This document shows positions 17,414 through 26,790 of a stretch of 64,000 nt of DNA, piece after piece (position 1 is the first letter of the stretch; each line of letters begins with the position of its first letter). The position numbers were made by a program, and so were the translations under genes. A model generated the notes under the pieces. The model saw only the letters and a list, made by a program, of their open reading frames with translations, was not told the DNA's origin and did no database searches. The stretch is from Novosphingobium sp. MD-1. GTDB taxonomy: Bacteria > Pseudomonadota > Alphaproteobacteria > Sphingomonadales > Sphingomonadaceae. The stretch lies in contig NZ_BBXA01000034.1 of the NCBI RefSeq assembly GCF_001014975.1, positions 1-64,000 on the forward strand. The letters are read 5' to 3'.

Positions 17414-18657
17414 CGCCCCGTCGCAAGCTGGCCATGCTGGCGGTGGGAGGCTCCACCGTGGTGGAATGGTATGATTTCACGCTGTGCCTCTATTTCGCGC
17501 CCACCCTGTCGCGGGTGTTCTTCGGACCGGGCAAGGATGCCCTGGGCAATACGCTGGCGGGCTTTGCCATCGCCTATCTGATGCGCCCCTTCGGCGCGGT
17601 GCTGCTGGGGGTGCTGGGTGATCGCAAGGGCCGCAAGCCCGCGCTGCTGCTCTCAATGGCGGCCATGACACTGGCCATGCTGTGCATCGCCCTGCTGCCC
17701 ACTTATCGGCAGGCGGGCGCATGGGCGGGCTGGGGCCTGATCGTGATGCGCTGCCTGATGGGATTCAGCGTGGGGGGCGAATATACCTCGGTCGTGACCT
17801 ACCTTTACGAAACCGCGCCCGCCCACCGGCGCGGACTGATAACCTCGCTGGCCGCGGCGGCTAGCGAGATCGGCGGCTTGCTGGCGGTGGGCCTGTGCGC
17901 CGTGCTGACAAGCACGCTGGACGCGGCCAGCCTCGATGGCTGGGGCTGGCGGGTGCCGTTCCTGTTCGGTGCGGTGCTGGCTGGCGCGATCTGGCTGGCG
18001 CGGGGGATGATTGCGGAAACGCCGGCCTTTCACCAGCCAGCGGCAGGCCAGGGTTCGCCGCTGGCCTATGCTCTGCGCCACGAACGCAGGGGGATCGCCA
18101 CCGGCTTCGCGATTTCCGCGCTGGGCTCGATCTCCTATTATGTCGGCATCACCTATGTCCCGTCCTACATGGCCTCGGTCGGCTGGCACAACGAAGGGGT
18201 GGCGCTGGAATATTCCACCCTGGCCGCGCTGGTGGTGATTGCGGTGACCCCGCTGGTGGGCTGGCTGTCGGACCTCGCCGGTCGCCGCTGGGTGCTGCTG
18301 TGCCTGTGCGCGGGCTGTGCCCTGCTGCCCATGGCACTGTTCCGGCTTATCGCCGGCGGATCGGCCACGGCCGCGCTGGGAGCGATCGCGACGCTGGCGG
18401 CGCTGGCGGGCGGGGTCAGCGCAGTGGGCACCGTGGCTACCGCCGAGCAATTTTCGGCGCGGGCGCGGTTGAGCGGCCTCGCCCTGGGCGCCACCAGCGC
18501 CACCGCCCTGTTCGGCGGGCTGACGCCCTATCTGGCGCACCACCTGCAACAGGCGACCGGCCTGACGGAAGTGCCCGGGATCATGATCGCGGCTGTGGCG
18601 CTGGGTTCGGGGCTTGCGCTGATGGTATTGTTGCCCAAGCGCAAGGTCACAGGCTGA
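17410..18657 (+). CDS. MFS transporter, MHS-type, coupled to egtB
   Basis: A 415-residue permease with 12 predicted helices. The MHS signature is clear: STVVEWYDFTLCLYFAP at the N-terminus, the loop GDRKGRKPALL between helices 2 and 3, and FSVGGEYTSVVTYLYE in helix 4-5. Its ATG overlaps the egtB stop by 4 bases, so translation is coupled. Members of this family import organic acids and betaines such as proline betaine. Since hercynine and ergothioneine are trimethylammonium betaines, uptake or export of one of these is a reasonable inference. It overlaps the convergent PLP-enzyme gene by 11 bases. Confidence 0.88.
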   Translation: MTPRRKLAMLAVGGSTVVEWYDFTLCLYFAPTLSRVFFGPGKDALGNTLAGFAIAYLMRPFGAVLLGVLGDRKGRKPALLLSMAAMTLAMLCIALLPTYRQAGAWAGWGLIVMRCLMGFSVGGEYTSVVTYLYETAPAHRRGLITSLAAAASEIGGLLAVGLCAVLTSTLDAASLDGWGWRVPFLFGAVLAGAIWLARGMIAETPAFHQPAAGQGSPLAYALRHERRGIATGFAISALGSISYYVGITYVPSYMASVGWHNEGVALEYSTLAALVVIAVTPLVGWLSDLAGRRWVLLCLCAGCALLPMALFRLIAGGSATAALGAIATLAALAGGVSAVGTVATAEQFSARARLSGLALGATSATALFGGLTPYLAHHLQQATGLTEVPGIMIAAVALGSGLALMVLLPKRKVTG

Positions 18658-19810
18658 AGGCATCAACCTCGCGCCGCCGCGGTTCGTCCATGGTGGCATA
18701 GTCGCGCAAGGACTGCTCCAGTTCCGCCAGCCCCCGCACCAGGTTGTCCTGCGCCATGCCGAAACCCAGGCGAATGTGGGCGGGCGCTCCCCAATAGTGC
18801 CCCGGCGCCACGATCACGCCGCGCGTCGCCAGCAGCCAGGCGGCAAACCCATCGGTGCGCGCCATGCCCTCAAGGCGGGGAAAGGCAAGGCATCCCCAGG
18901 GCGAAAGACCGCCTGATACCAGGCCTTCCCCCGCCATCCGGGTCAGCCAGTCCTCCATGATCGGACGGTTGGCATCAAGGATGTCCTGCGTGCGCGCCCG
19001 AAACCGGCGCCAGTCCCGCAACACCGCAAGGCCGATCGCGTGGGACACCGCCGAAAGCCCGGTATCGTGATGCACGCTGGCATGGCGCAGGATTTGCGCC
19101 ACGGGAGCGGAAGCCACGATCCAACCGCAGCGCAGCGCCCCCAGGCCGAAAATCTTCGACAGACCCGACAGGCTGATGACCGCGGGCGATCGCAGCGCAG
19201 CGAGGCCTCGATCATCGGCAAACGCTCCATAGATCTCGTCCAGCACCAGCCAGATTCCGGCCGCCTCGCACAACTCGGCCAGCGCAGCCAGATCGCTATC
19301 CAGCAATGGCAGCCCGGTGGGATTATGCAGGTGAGACAGCACGATCATCCGCGTTTCCGGGCGCAGGCGCTTGCGCAGATCGGCCAGATCGGGTCGCATT
19401 TGCGGGCCGCTGCGCACGAAGCATTCGGCCTGCAATCCGGCGGCTCGGGCCATGTCCTCGAACGGCTGATAGCCCGGCAGCTCGACCAGCACATGGTCAT
19501 CCCGGCGCGCCAGCGCGGCGAATACAAGCGCGAGCCCCGACGAAACGCCGGAGGTGGCCACTACGCGATCATTGCTGATGCCATAGGCATCTGCCAGATG
19601 ACTCCGCATCGCCATGCTGCCGCCGCCGAACACCGGCGGGAGGGATGCCTGCCCGGAGCTGCCGAACGTCTTGCGCGCGGCCTCGGCCAACAACGCATCG
19701 GGCGCGCTGACGGAACTGTCATACAACGACAGTCCGCCCCTGCCCGAAACGTGATAGACCCAATCCAGATAGCGCAACGCTTGGTCATCCCTCCTGCGAA
19801 AGCCTGTCAC
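18647..19810 (-). CDS. PLP-dependent aminotransferase, fold type I
   Basis: About 387 residues if translation begins at GTG 19810; the frame stays open to 19972, and a TTG at 19777 has a perfect AGGAGG about 12 bases upstream, so the start is uncertain. Motifs are those of class I/II aminotransferases: VATSGVSSGLALVFAAL, LSHLHNPTGLPL, VLDEIYGAF and the PLP lysine in SLSGLSKIFGLGALRCGW. The family includes aminotransferases and C-S lyases. Ergothioneine synthesis needs a PLP C-S lyase (EgtE) after EgtB, and none is otherwise visible, so this neighbour is a candidate. It is convergent rather than in the operon, and a plain aminotransferase is equally possible. Confidence 0.8.
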   Translation of the reverse strand: MTGFRRRDDQALRYLDWVYHVSGRGGLSLYDSSVSAPDALLAEAARKTFGSSGQASLPPVFGGGSMAMRSHLADAYGISNDRVVATSGVSSGLALVFAALARRDDHVLVELPGYQPFEDMARAAGLQAECFVRSGPQMRPDLADLRKRLRPETRMIVLSHLHNPTGLPLLDSDLAALAELCEAAGIWLVLDEIYGAFADDRGLAALRSPAVISLSGLSKIFGLGALRCGWIVASAPVAQILRHASVHHDTGLSAVSHAIGLAVLRDWRRFRARTQDILDANRPIMEDWLTRMAGEGLVSGGLSPWGCLAFPRLEGMARTDGFAAWLLATRGVIVAPGHYWGAPAHIRLGFGMAQDNLVRGLAELEQSLRDYATMDEPRRREVDAFSL

Positions 19811-20200
19811 GCACGCCTGAGGTCGGCTGCAAAAGCGCCGGTCATATGCGCTGACGGCGGACCGCGAGAGATTGGTATGCAAGCGGCGACCGAACGGCAA
19901 GCCGCTGGCGAACATGGCTCTGCCGGTTGCTCCAGCGCCCCAAGGGCGTTTTCTCGTCAGCACTCCGGTCACCCGGCTTAACTTCTACTGCGCGCCGATC
20001 GGGAGTGCCTCAGTCAAACGATGCCCCGGTTCCGGCGGACCAACATAGATCAGTACTTCGTCAATTGACGGAATAGCGCGCAAAGCCGATACCCGTTGCC
20101 GGGAGCTTTCGCGTGGTGTCGCCCTCCCCCAATCCCCGTTGCATGTCATCGCCTTGTGCATCCGCCGGATTCCCATTCCACGGCGATGTGGAATAAATGC
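19811..20200. other. Intergenic region before the single-domain response regulator
   Basis: About 390 bases hold the possible N-terminal extension of the PLP enzyme (to 19972) and the promoter of the response-regulator gene. I see no other gene or structured element. Confidence 0.35.
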
Positions 20201-20572
20201 ATGTCCACGACCTTGTTGAATCGACCGAAAATCCTTGTCGTTGAAGACGAATGCTTGATCGCGGAGGAGCTACGGATCTGTCTGCTTGAAGCGGGGGCGG
20301 ACGTGATCGGCCCAGTCGGCGTGCTCGAGGATGCCCTGAACCTTGCCGGATCGGAGCAGGACATTGCCTGCGCCTTGGTCGATATTGGGCTGGAGGGCGG
20401 CATGACGTATGCCGTCGCCGAATATCTCGACGAACACTCCATCCCCTATCTGTTCACAACCGGATATTCCCCCGCGGCAATTCCCGACCGGTTCGGCGGG
20501 ATAGGGAACTTCCAGAAGCCGATACGAATGGCGGCATTGCTGCGGGGGATTGGCGATCTGATCGATGCGTAA
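20201..20572 (+). CDS. Single-domain response regulator
   Basis: A 123-residue receiver-only protein from the ATG at 20201; an in-frame ATG at 20186 adds five residues. Receiver features are VVEDE (E15, D16), phospho-acceptor D61 in CALVDIGLEGG, the T of FTTGY, and the K of NFQKP. There is no output domain. The FxTGY form of the beta-4 region is common in alphaproteobacterial single-domain regulators paired with HWE/HisKA2 kinases. No kinase is adjacent. Confidence 0.88.
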   Translation: MSTTLLNRPKILVVEDECLIAEELRICLLEAGADVIGPVGVLEDALNLAGSEQDIACALVDIGLEGGMTYAVAEYLDEHSIPYLFTTGYSPAAIPDRFGGIGNFQKPIRMAALLRGIGDLIDA

Positions 20573-20706
20573 AGGACGAAAGCTCTTCTCGGGCTGGCTA
20601 GGCAAAAAGGCGGTGATCCGTCCTTCGATCCCGATGCCGATCGCCGCAGAGAAGTGACCCGCGCGCGATAGACAGAACGGCAGATAGCCCTGCAAGATTG
20701 AAGGCA

Positions 20707-20994
20707 TCAATCGTCGCGGAGGCCGAACCGGTCTTCCTCGTCGTCATGCGCGGGCTCGCCCTCGTAAGCCGTGTAGTCAAGGCGCCCGGAGCGAAGCATT
20801 TCGTTCATGCGATCGACCGTGTCAGGCGTATCCTCCGCTACCAGCGGAGCATTTCTGGGCCGCACGCGGGCACGCTCCGCCCCCGTCGCCTCGGCTTCCC
20901 CGGCGTGGTTGTGAACGACGATCGGGTGGCTTTGCTGATCTTGGTCAGTATGCCGGTCCTGATGCTTTCCGGCGTCTTTCGGTTCGTCCGTCAT
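20707..20994 (-). CDS. Small hydrophilic hypothetical protein
   Basis: A 95-residue protein starting at MTDEPKDAGKHQ with TGGAGATC just upstream. It is rich in D, E, H and Q and has no membrane segment. The C-terminal part (DTVDRMNEMLRSGRLDYTAY then EGEPAHDDEEDRFG) has the look of a small conserved sphingomonad protein of unknown function. The open frame continues to 21072, but the Shine-Dalgarno supports 20994. Confidence 0.6.
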   Translation of the reverse strand: MTDEPKDAGKHQDRHTDQDQQSHPIVVHNHAGEAEATGAERARVRPRNAPLVAEDTPDTVDRMNEMLRSGRLDYTAYEGEPAHDDEEDRFGLRDD

Positions 20995-21183
20995 CGATGA
21001 TCTCCAAACTAAAGACGGGTATCGTTCCCTGGATCTGCACCCGGGGAATGTGCCGCTTGTGCAAGCCATCAACAGGGCGGAACGCCCTGCGATCCATCAG
21101 GCCGGCCATTGCTAACGCATGTGTGTGTGTTCCTTTTCCGTGGCATCGGCGGAACCGGATGGTGCGTTCTTCGCTTTTCCCGC

Positions 21184-22242
21184 ATGGATAACAGGGAACC
21201 GGTGGTGGCCGGGAGCATCGACGAAGCGGGCCTGGTCTACAGTGCCGATACCGCAGCCGGGATCACGCGCCGTCGCCGGGGCAAGGGTTGGAGCTATCGC
21301 GACCCGAAAGGCCAAGCCATCCCGGAAGGTTCAACGCTCCGGCGGGTCCGGGCGCTCGCCATACCGCCGGCGTGGACCGAAGTTTGGATATGTCCGCGGA
21401 GCAATGGGCATATCCAGGCAACCGGACGGGATGTCCGCGGTCGCAAGCAGTACATCTATCACCAGGATTTCCGGGCGTGGCGCGATGAGGCGAAGTACGC
21501 GCACATGCTGGACTTCGCGCGGCGGCTTCCCAGAATTCGTGGTGCTGTCGACGCGCATATGCGCCTGGCCGGCCTCCCGCGCGAGAAGGTTCTGGCCACC
21601 GTGGTCTACCTGCTTGAAAAAACCCTGATCCGGGTCGGCAATGCCGAATATGCGCGCACCAACCGCAGCTTCGGACTGACTACGCTGGGCAGGCGCCATG
21701 TGCGGGTCGAAGGCGGGGAACTGCGGTTCCGCTTCCGGGGCAAGAGCGGCAGGCAATGGAACCTGCGCCTTCACGACCGACGCGTCGCGCGCATCGTGCG
21801 GCAGTGCCAGGAACTGCCGGGACAGCACCTGTTCGAATACGAGGATGGAGAAGGACACATCCGCGCGGTGTCGTCGGAGGACGTCAATGTTTACCTGCGC
21901 GAAATTGCCGGCATCGATGCTACCGCGAAGGATTTTCGCACATGGGCGGGAACGATGATGGCCGCCCGCATCCTGGCGCTGGCCGAACCGTGCGAAAGCA
22001 CGGCGGCGGCCACTCGTGCCGTCCGCGATGCCGTGACGGCGGTGGCATCGGCGCTTGGGAACACGCCGGCTGTTTGCCGGAAATGCTATATTCACCCGGC
22101 GGTAATCGATGCCTGGATGGACCAGAGCCTCACGCCGTTGCGCGGCGCACGGCACCAAGACGTTTCCACGCGACGGGAGCCGCAGATCAAACCGGCGCTC
22201 AGCACGCTGGAGCGATCCGTCCTGCGCCTGTTTCGCCGTTGA
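21184..22242 (+). CDS. DNA topoisomerase IB (poxvirus-like)
   Basis: A 352-residue type IB topoisomerase starting at MDNREPVV. Family motifs are IPPAWTEVWICP and GHIQATGRDVRGRKQYIYH in the N-terminal domain. The catalytic domain contains LLEKTLIRVGNAEYARTNRS and FGLTTL, FRFRGKSGRQW, DFRTWAGT, and the nucleophilic tyrosine in CRKCYIHPAV about 47 residues from the end. It relaxes supercoils through a 3'-phosphotyrosine intermediate. It is convergent with ligD, with 4 bases between stops, and forms part of a DNA-repair neighbourhood with Ku and LigD. Confidence 0.95.
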   Translation: MDNREPVVAGSIDEAGLVYSADTAAGITRRRRGKGWSYRDPKGQAIPEGSTLRRVRALAIPPAWTEVWICPRSNGHIQATGRDVRGRKQYIYHQDFRAWRDEAKYAHMLDFARRLPRIRGAVDAHMRLAGLPREKVLATVVYLLEKTLIRVGNAEYARTNRSFGLTTLGRRHVRVEGGELRFRFRGKSGRQWNLRLHDRRVARIVRQCQELPGQHLFEYEDGEGHIRAVSSEDVNVYLREIAGIDATAKDFRTWAGTMMAARILALAEPCESTAAATRAVRDAVTAVASALGNTPAVCRKCYIHPAVIDAWMDQSLTPLRGARHQDVSTRREPQIKPALSTLERSVLRLFRR

Positions 22243-22246
22243 CGGT

Positions 22247-24787
22247 TCAGACTTTGGGCAGATCCTGTTCGGCCTTGCCCCAATCGCGCAGCTTCTTCCC
22301 CGTGGCGCGTTTCGCCAGTTCCTGTTCGTCGGCGATGGTGAACATCTGCGCCGATGGCGCCTCTTCCAGTTCCCGCCAGCTGACCGGCGTGGCCACCGGT
22401 GCGCCGGGGCGGGCACGGACCACATAAGACAGGACCGAGGTCGATCCGCGCTGGTTGCGCAGCCAGTCGATGAAGATGCGCCCTTTCCGCTTCGCCTTGC
22501 TCATGGTCGCGGTATAGCGGTCGGGAGCATTCTCGCTCAGGGCATGGGCGAAGCGGCTGGCGAAGTCCTTTACCTCCGGCCATTCCGCCACCGGTCGCAG
22601 GGGCACGACCACATGCACGCCCTTGCCGCCGGACAGCATGGCGAAGCTGGTCAGCCCGATGTCGGCAAGATTTTCCCGCAGGTCGATTGCGGCGCGGCGC
22701 ACGTCGGCGAAATCGAGGCCTTCATCCGGATCGAGATCGAACACCATGCGGTCGGGGCGTTCGAGATCATCAATGGTGGAGCCCCAGCCGTGGAATTCGA
22801 TCGTTCCCATCTGCACGCAGGCTTCGATGCCTTCCAGGTCTTCGACATAGAGATAGTCGGACTCGCCGCCGTCTTTCTCGCGGATGGGGACATGATGCAC
22901 GGCGGAAGTGAAGCCGCCCTTGTCGTGCTTCTGGAAGAAGCAGTGGCCCGATGTGCCCTGTGGGCAGCGTACCAGGCTGACCGGCCGCCGCGCGAGCCAG
23001 GGTAGCATAGCCGCGCCCATCGTGGCGTAGTAATCCGCCAGCGCGCCCTTGGTCACGTTGGCTTCGGGAAAGATCACCCGGTCGCGGTGGCTGATCTCGA
23101 ATTGCGGTTGCCCGGTCTCCGTGCTCGGCATGTTCGTCTCCGGCCTCACCTCGCGGGCGGGCTTGTCCTGTCGCAGACCGAGAAAGCGCGCGTGCCGCAC
23201 CCGTCCGCCAGCGGTGCGTTCAGCGAAGGCCACTTCGGCGACGAGCGAAGGCGTAACCCATTCCGCGTCCCGCGCTTCAGCACGCGGCACCTCGGCCGCC
23301 GGCCGCTTCGCTTGTAACCGCGCCAGCGCGTCCATCAGGCTATCGGTATTCCCCGCATTGAAGCCGGTTCCAACCTTGCCGACATATACCAGGCGGTCCT
23401 CCGCATCGTGCTGTGCCAGCAGCAGGTTGCGGACCCCGCGCCCCGCCGCCGAGCTGCGCGTCCAGCCGATCACGACGAATTCCTGCCGGTTGACGCATTT
23501 CACCTTGAGCCAGTTGTGCGTCCGCCCGGCCCGATAGGGCGCGTCGGCGCGCTTGGAGAGGATACCTTCCTGCTCCATGTTGCAGATGGTGCCGAACAGC
23601 GTGGCCCCCGCCCCGGTCAAGTGATCGGCGACATGGACGTGCCCGGCATCGATGGCATCGTGCAACAACGCCGCAAGCCGGTCCTTGCGCGCGATGTTGG
23701 GGATGTCGGTCAGATCCTCGCCATCCAGTTCGAGCAGGTCGAAAGCGAACAGATCGAGCATGCCGCGATCATCCGCGTCCAGCCGTTGCTGGAGCAGCGA
23801 GAAGTCGGGATTTCCATCGCTGTCGAGCGCGACGATCTCGCCATCGATCAGCGCGGGCGGCAGGTTCAATCCGGCCAGCTCGCCGGCGATGCCGCCGAAC
23901 CGGTGCGTCCAGTCCAATCCGCTGCGCGAATGGATTTTGATGTCCGGTCCCGCCACCGCGATCAGGCAGCGATACCCATCGTACTTGATCTCGTGCATCC
24001 AGCCCGCGCCCTTGGGCACCGCATCGACGGCGGTGGCGAGCTGCAGGGCGCGGAAAGCGGGCAGCTTGCCGGCACGGCCTTTCTTTCGGACGCTTTTTGC
24101 CCGTTCGCGCGGAGCCGGTCTGGCGATGCGCTCCGCTCGCCGCATCGCCACGTCGAAGGCCGCGCCTTTTTTCCCTTTCAGTGAGACCGGAGTCGCGCCA
24201 TCGGCGATCGCCGCCATCGTGCGGCCGCTGCGGATGCTGGTCAGCTCCTGCCCGGTCAGATCATCTCCGCCGTCGACATGGGCATCCTCGACCTTGCGCA
24301 ACAGCCAGTTCTCGCGCGTTTCCTTGCCGCGCGGCTTCAGCCGGATGAGTATCCATTCGCCTTTCATCCGCGCGCCGTGAAGGACAAAATGGAGGTGGCC
24401 TTCCTTCAATCCCTTCGCGGCCGATTTGCCTTCAACCGGCTCCCATGTGCCTTCGTCCCACAGCATCACGGTGCCGCCGCCGTATTCGCCCTGGGGAATG
24501 ACGCCTTCGAAGCCGGCGTACGAGAGGGGGTGATCCTCCGTCCGCACCGCCAGCCGCTTGTCCGCGGGATCGGCGCTGGGGCCGCGCGTGACGGCCCAGC
24601 TTTTCAGCACGCCGTCCATCTCCAGCCGGAAATCGAAATGCAGCCGCGATGCCGCATGCTTCTGCACAACGAAGCGATGGCCGGACGTCTTGCCGCTTGC
24701 CCTTGGGGCAGCTTTCCCCTCGGGTTCCCGCGTCCGCGAAAAGTCGCGCCGGCTGTTGTAAGCTTCGAGCGGATCGGGCTTCGGCAT
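22247..24787 (-). CDS. ligD: Multidomain ATP-dependent DNA ligase D (NHEJ)
   Basis: An 846-residue protein in the order phosphoesterase, ligase, polymerase. The 3'-phosphoesterase domain (residues ~1-190) has RFVVQKHAASRLHFDFRLE and IPQGEYGGG. The ligase domain has the adenylated lysine in MHEIKYDGYR and IDGEIVALD. The primase-polymerase domain has HCFFQKHDKGG, MVFDLDPDEG and SGGKGVHVVVP. It repairs double-strand breaks together with Ku. The start MPKPDPLEAY at 24787 lies 4 bases after the Ku stop, so the two are co-transcribed; the longer frame would overlap Ku. Confidence 0.96.
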   Translation of the reverse strand: MPKPDPLEAYNSRRDFSRTREPEGKAAPRASGKTSGHRFVVQKHAASRLHFDFRLEMDGVLKSWAVTRGPSADPADKRLAVRTEDHPLSYAGFEGVIPQGEYGGGTVMLWDEGTWEPVEGKSAAKGLKEGHLHFVLHGARMKGEWILIRLKPRGKETRENWLLRKVEDAHVDGGDDLTGQELTSIRSGRTMAAIADGATPVSLKGKKGAAFDVAMRRAERIARPAPRERAKSVRKKGRAGKLPAFRALQLATAVDAVPKGAGWMHEIKYDGYRCLIAVAGPDIKIHSRSGLDWTHRFGGIAGELAGLNLPPALIDGEIVALDSDGNPDFSLLQQRLDADDRGMLDLFAFDLLELDGEDLTDIPNIARKDRLAALLHDAIDAGHVHVADHLTGAGATLFGTICNMEQEGILSKRADAPYRAGRTHNWLKVKCVNRQEFVVIGWTRSSAAGRGVRNLLLAQHDAEDRLVYVGKVGTGFNAGNTDSLMDALARLQAKRPAAEVPRAEARDAEWVTPSLVAEVAFAERTAGGRVRHARFLGLRQDKPAREVRPETNMPSTETGQPQFEISHRDRVIFPEANVTKGALADYYATMGAAMLPWLARRPVSLVRCPQGTSGHCFFQKHDKGGFTSAVHHVPIREKDGGESDYLYVEDLEGIEACVQMGTIEFHGWGSTIDDLERPDRMVFDLDPDEGLDFADVRRAAIDLRENLADIGLTSFAMLSGGKGVHVVVPLRPVAEWPEVKDFASRFAHALSENAPDRYTATMSKAKRKGRIFIDWLRNQRGSTSVLSYVVRARPGAPVATPVSWRELEEAPSAQMFTIADEQELAKRATGKKLRDWGKAEQDLPKV

Positions 24788-24791
24788 CGGG

Positions 24792-25664
24792 TCAGGCCCG
24801 TTTGCGCGGCCGCGGGGTGGGGCGGTCCTTCCGCGTCCGTTTCCGCGCCGGTTTCGGCGGCGCATCGTCCTTGCCTGCTTTCCCTACCGATTTCTTGAGC
24901 GCGGCCATCAAGTCGAGCACGTTGCCGCCACGGCGCGCGGGCTTGTCTTCGCTGGCCTCCTCGATGATCCGTCCGCCCTGGGCCTTCTTCTTTTCGATCA
25001 GGCGCAGCAGCGCGTCTTCGTAGCGGTCGTGAAAGCGGTCCGCATCGAAGGGAGCGGTCTTCCGGTCGATCAGGGTTTCGGCAAGGTCGAGCAGTTCGGG
25101 ATCGGGCTTGCCGTCAGGGACATCGCGGAAATAGCCCTGCGCCCGGCGCACTTCGTCGGCATAGCGCAGCGTTTCAAGCATCATGCCGCGCCCGCAGGGC
25201 TTCAATGCCACCAGGTATTCCCGCCCGCGCATGGCGAGCTGCCCGATGCCCACGCGCCGCGTGCGCCGCAGCGCCTCGCGCATCACCACGAATGCCTCCC
25301 CGGCCAATTCATCCGCCGGCACGACGTAATAGGGCCGCTCGAAATACAGAGCGTCGACCTCATCCGCGCTCACGAACTGAATCAGGTCCAGCGTCTTCTT
25401 GCTTTCGAGTTTCACGCCCTCGATTTCCTCGGGCTCCAGCAGGACGTAATCGCCCTTGTCGATCTCGTACCCCTTCACGATGTCGTCGGCATCGACCGGC
25501 CCGAGGCCGGGCACGACCTTTTCATAGCGGATGCGCTTGCCGGTCGGCTCGTGAATTTGATGGAACGCGATCTGCGCGCCGCTTTCGGTCGCGGGATAGA
25601 TTTCGACCGGGATCGAAACGAGCGCCAGCCTGATCTGGCCCTGCCAGTATGGTCTTGCAGGCAT
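24792..25664 (-). CDS. ku: Ku protein (NHEJ end-binding)
   Basis: A 290-residue bacterial Ku starting MPARPYWQGQIRLALVSIPVEI. Family segments include FHQIHEPTGKRIRYEKVVPG, VLLEPEEIE and YYVVPADELAGEAFVVMREA (in parts). The C-terminal tail is strongly basic (KPARKRTRKDRP) and is the region that usually contacts DNA. Ku binds broken ends as a ring-shaped homodimer and recruits LigD, whose gene follows 4 bases later. Confidence 0.96.
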   Translation of the reverse strand: MPARPYWQGQIRLALVSIPVEIYPATESGAQIAFHQIHEPTGKRIRYEKVVPGLGPVDADDIVKGYEIDKGDYVLLEPEEIEGVKLESKKTLDLIQFVSADEVDALYFERPYYVVPADELAGEAFVVMREALRRTRRVGIGQLAMRGREYLVALKPCGRGMMLETLRYADEVRRAQGYFRDVPDGKPDPELLDLAETLIDRKTAPFDADRFHDRYEDALLRLIEKKKAQGGRIIEEASEDKPARRGGNVLDLMAALKKSVGKAGKDDAPPKPARKRTRKDRPTPRPRKRA

Positions 25665-25840
25665 GTTCTGGCCTTCCGTTGCCGTCGCCAAACAATGCCC
25701 CAGCAATGCTCAGGTTCCGGCCGACCGCGGCCTCTTGCCAAATGCGCGCCGATCCTAACCTGTGACAGGAAAGCGGAAATCCCCCTTGGCAGACGCATTG
25801 TTTCCAGTTCCGTCATCCAGCAACCGCGAAAGAGGGAACC

Positions 25841-26641
25841 ATGCCCGCCCGGTCCGTACTCGTCAGCCCCTACAGACTGGTTGAAAACACGCTTGCCGGC
25901 ATCTGGAACTCGTTTTTCAGCATCCTGCCCAACATCGTCGGCGGGCTGGTCTTCCTGTTGGTGTGCTGGGGCATTACCCGGTTGATCCGCCGCTGGATCT
26001 GTTCATTGACCGCGCGCCGCAACCGCTCCGATCTCGGCGGCCTGCTATCGTCGATCGCGACCATTTCGATGATGACGCTTGCTGTGCTCGTCGCGATGGC
26101 GATCGTGTTTCCCAGCGTCTCGCCCTCGGGCATCCTGTCCACGCTGGGCATCGGATCGGTCGCCATCGGTTTCGCGTTCCGCGACATTCTCCAGAACCTG
26201 TTCGCCGGCATCCTGACCGTTATCAACCAGCCCTTTGCGCGGGGCGACATCATCGCCGTGGCCGGGGCGGAAGGCGAGGTCGAACGGGTGGAGGCGCGGG
26301 CCACGATCATTCGCACGGCCGACGGCCGCCTCGTCGCCATGCCCAATGCCACGATCTATACCTCGCCGTTGACGATCGACCCGGTCGACGGGCCCCGCCG
26401 CGATCAGATTTCCGTCACCGCGCCAGGCGGCGAGGATCTGGGCACGCTTATCGCCACGCTCCGGCAACGGCTGAAAGGCCTGACGGGCGTGCTTGACCAG
26501 CCCGCCCCCCAGGTGATTTGCGAGGGCGTGGCGGGACTGGACGTGCAACTCGTGATCCGGTGGTGGACCGCTACCAAGGGAGAGCGGCGCCAGGATACGC
26601 ATTCCGCGGTGGTCAATGCCGTTATCGGGATCGTAAAGTGA
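25841..26641 (+). CDS. MscS-family mechanosensitive channel
   Basis: A 266-residue channel with AAGAGGG upstream of the ATG. It has three transmembrane helices; the pore-lining third is GIGSVAIGFAFRDILQNLFAGI. The beta domain follows (FARGDIIAVAGAEGEVERVE, then RLVAMPNATIYTSPL) and a short C-terminal alpha/beta domain. It releases osmolytes on hypo-osmotic shock. It is divergent from Ku and stands alone. Confidence 0.93.
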   Translation: MPARSVLVSPYRLVENTLAGIWNSFFSILPNIVGGLVFLLVCWGITRLIRRWICSLTARRNRSDLGGLLSSIATISMMTLAVLVAMAIVFPSVSPSGILSTLGIGSVAIGFAFRDILQNLFAGILTVINQPFARGDIIAVAGAEGEVERVEARATIIRTADGRLVAMPNATIYTSPLTIDPVDGPRRDQISVTAPGGEDLGTLIATLRQRLKGLTGVLDQPAPQVICEGVAGLDVQLVIRWWTATKGERRQDTHSAVVNAVIGIVK

Positions 26642-26790
26642 CGCGATACCGCCCGTTACCAGGAAGCCGACAGAACGCAGCCGTCATGCAACGCCGCTCC
26701 GCTGAGACGGAGCCGGTTGCGGGCTATCCAGCGGCCTTGCTTCGGCTCAACAGCACCACATGAACCGGTGCGTGAAGCCGGCATCCCGGC

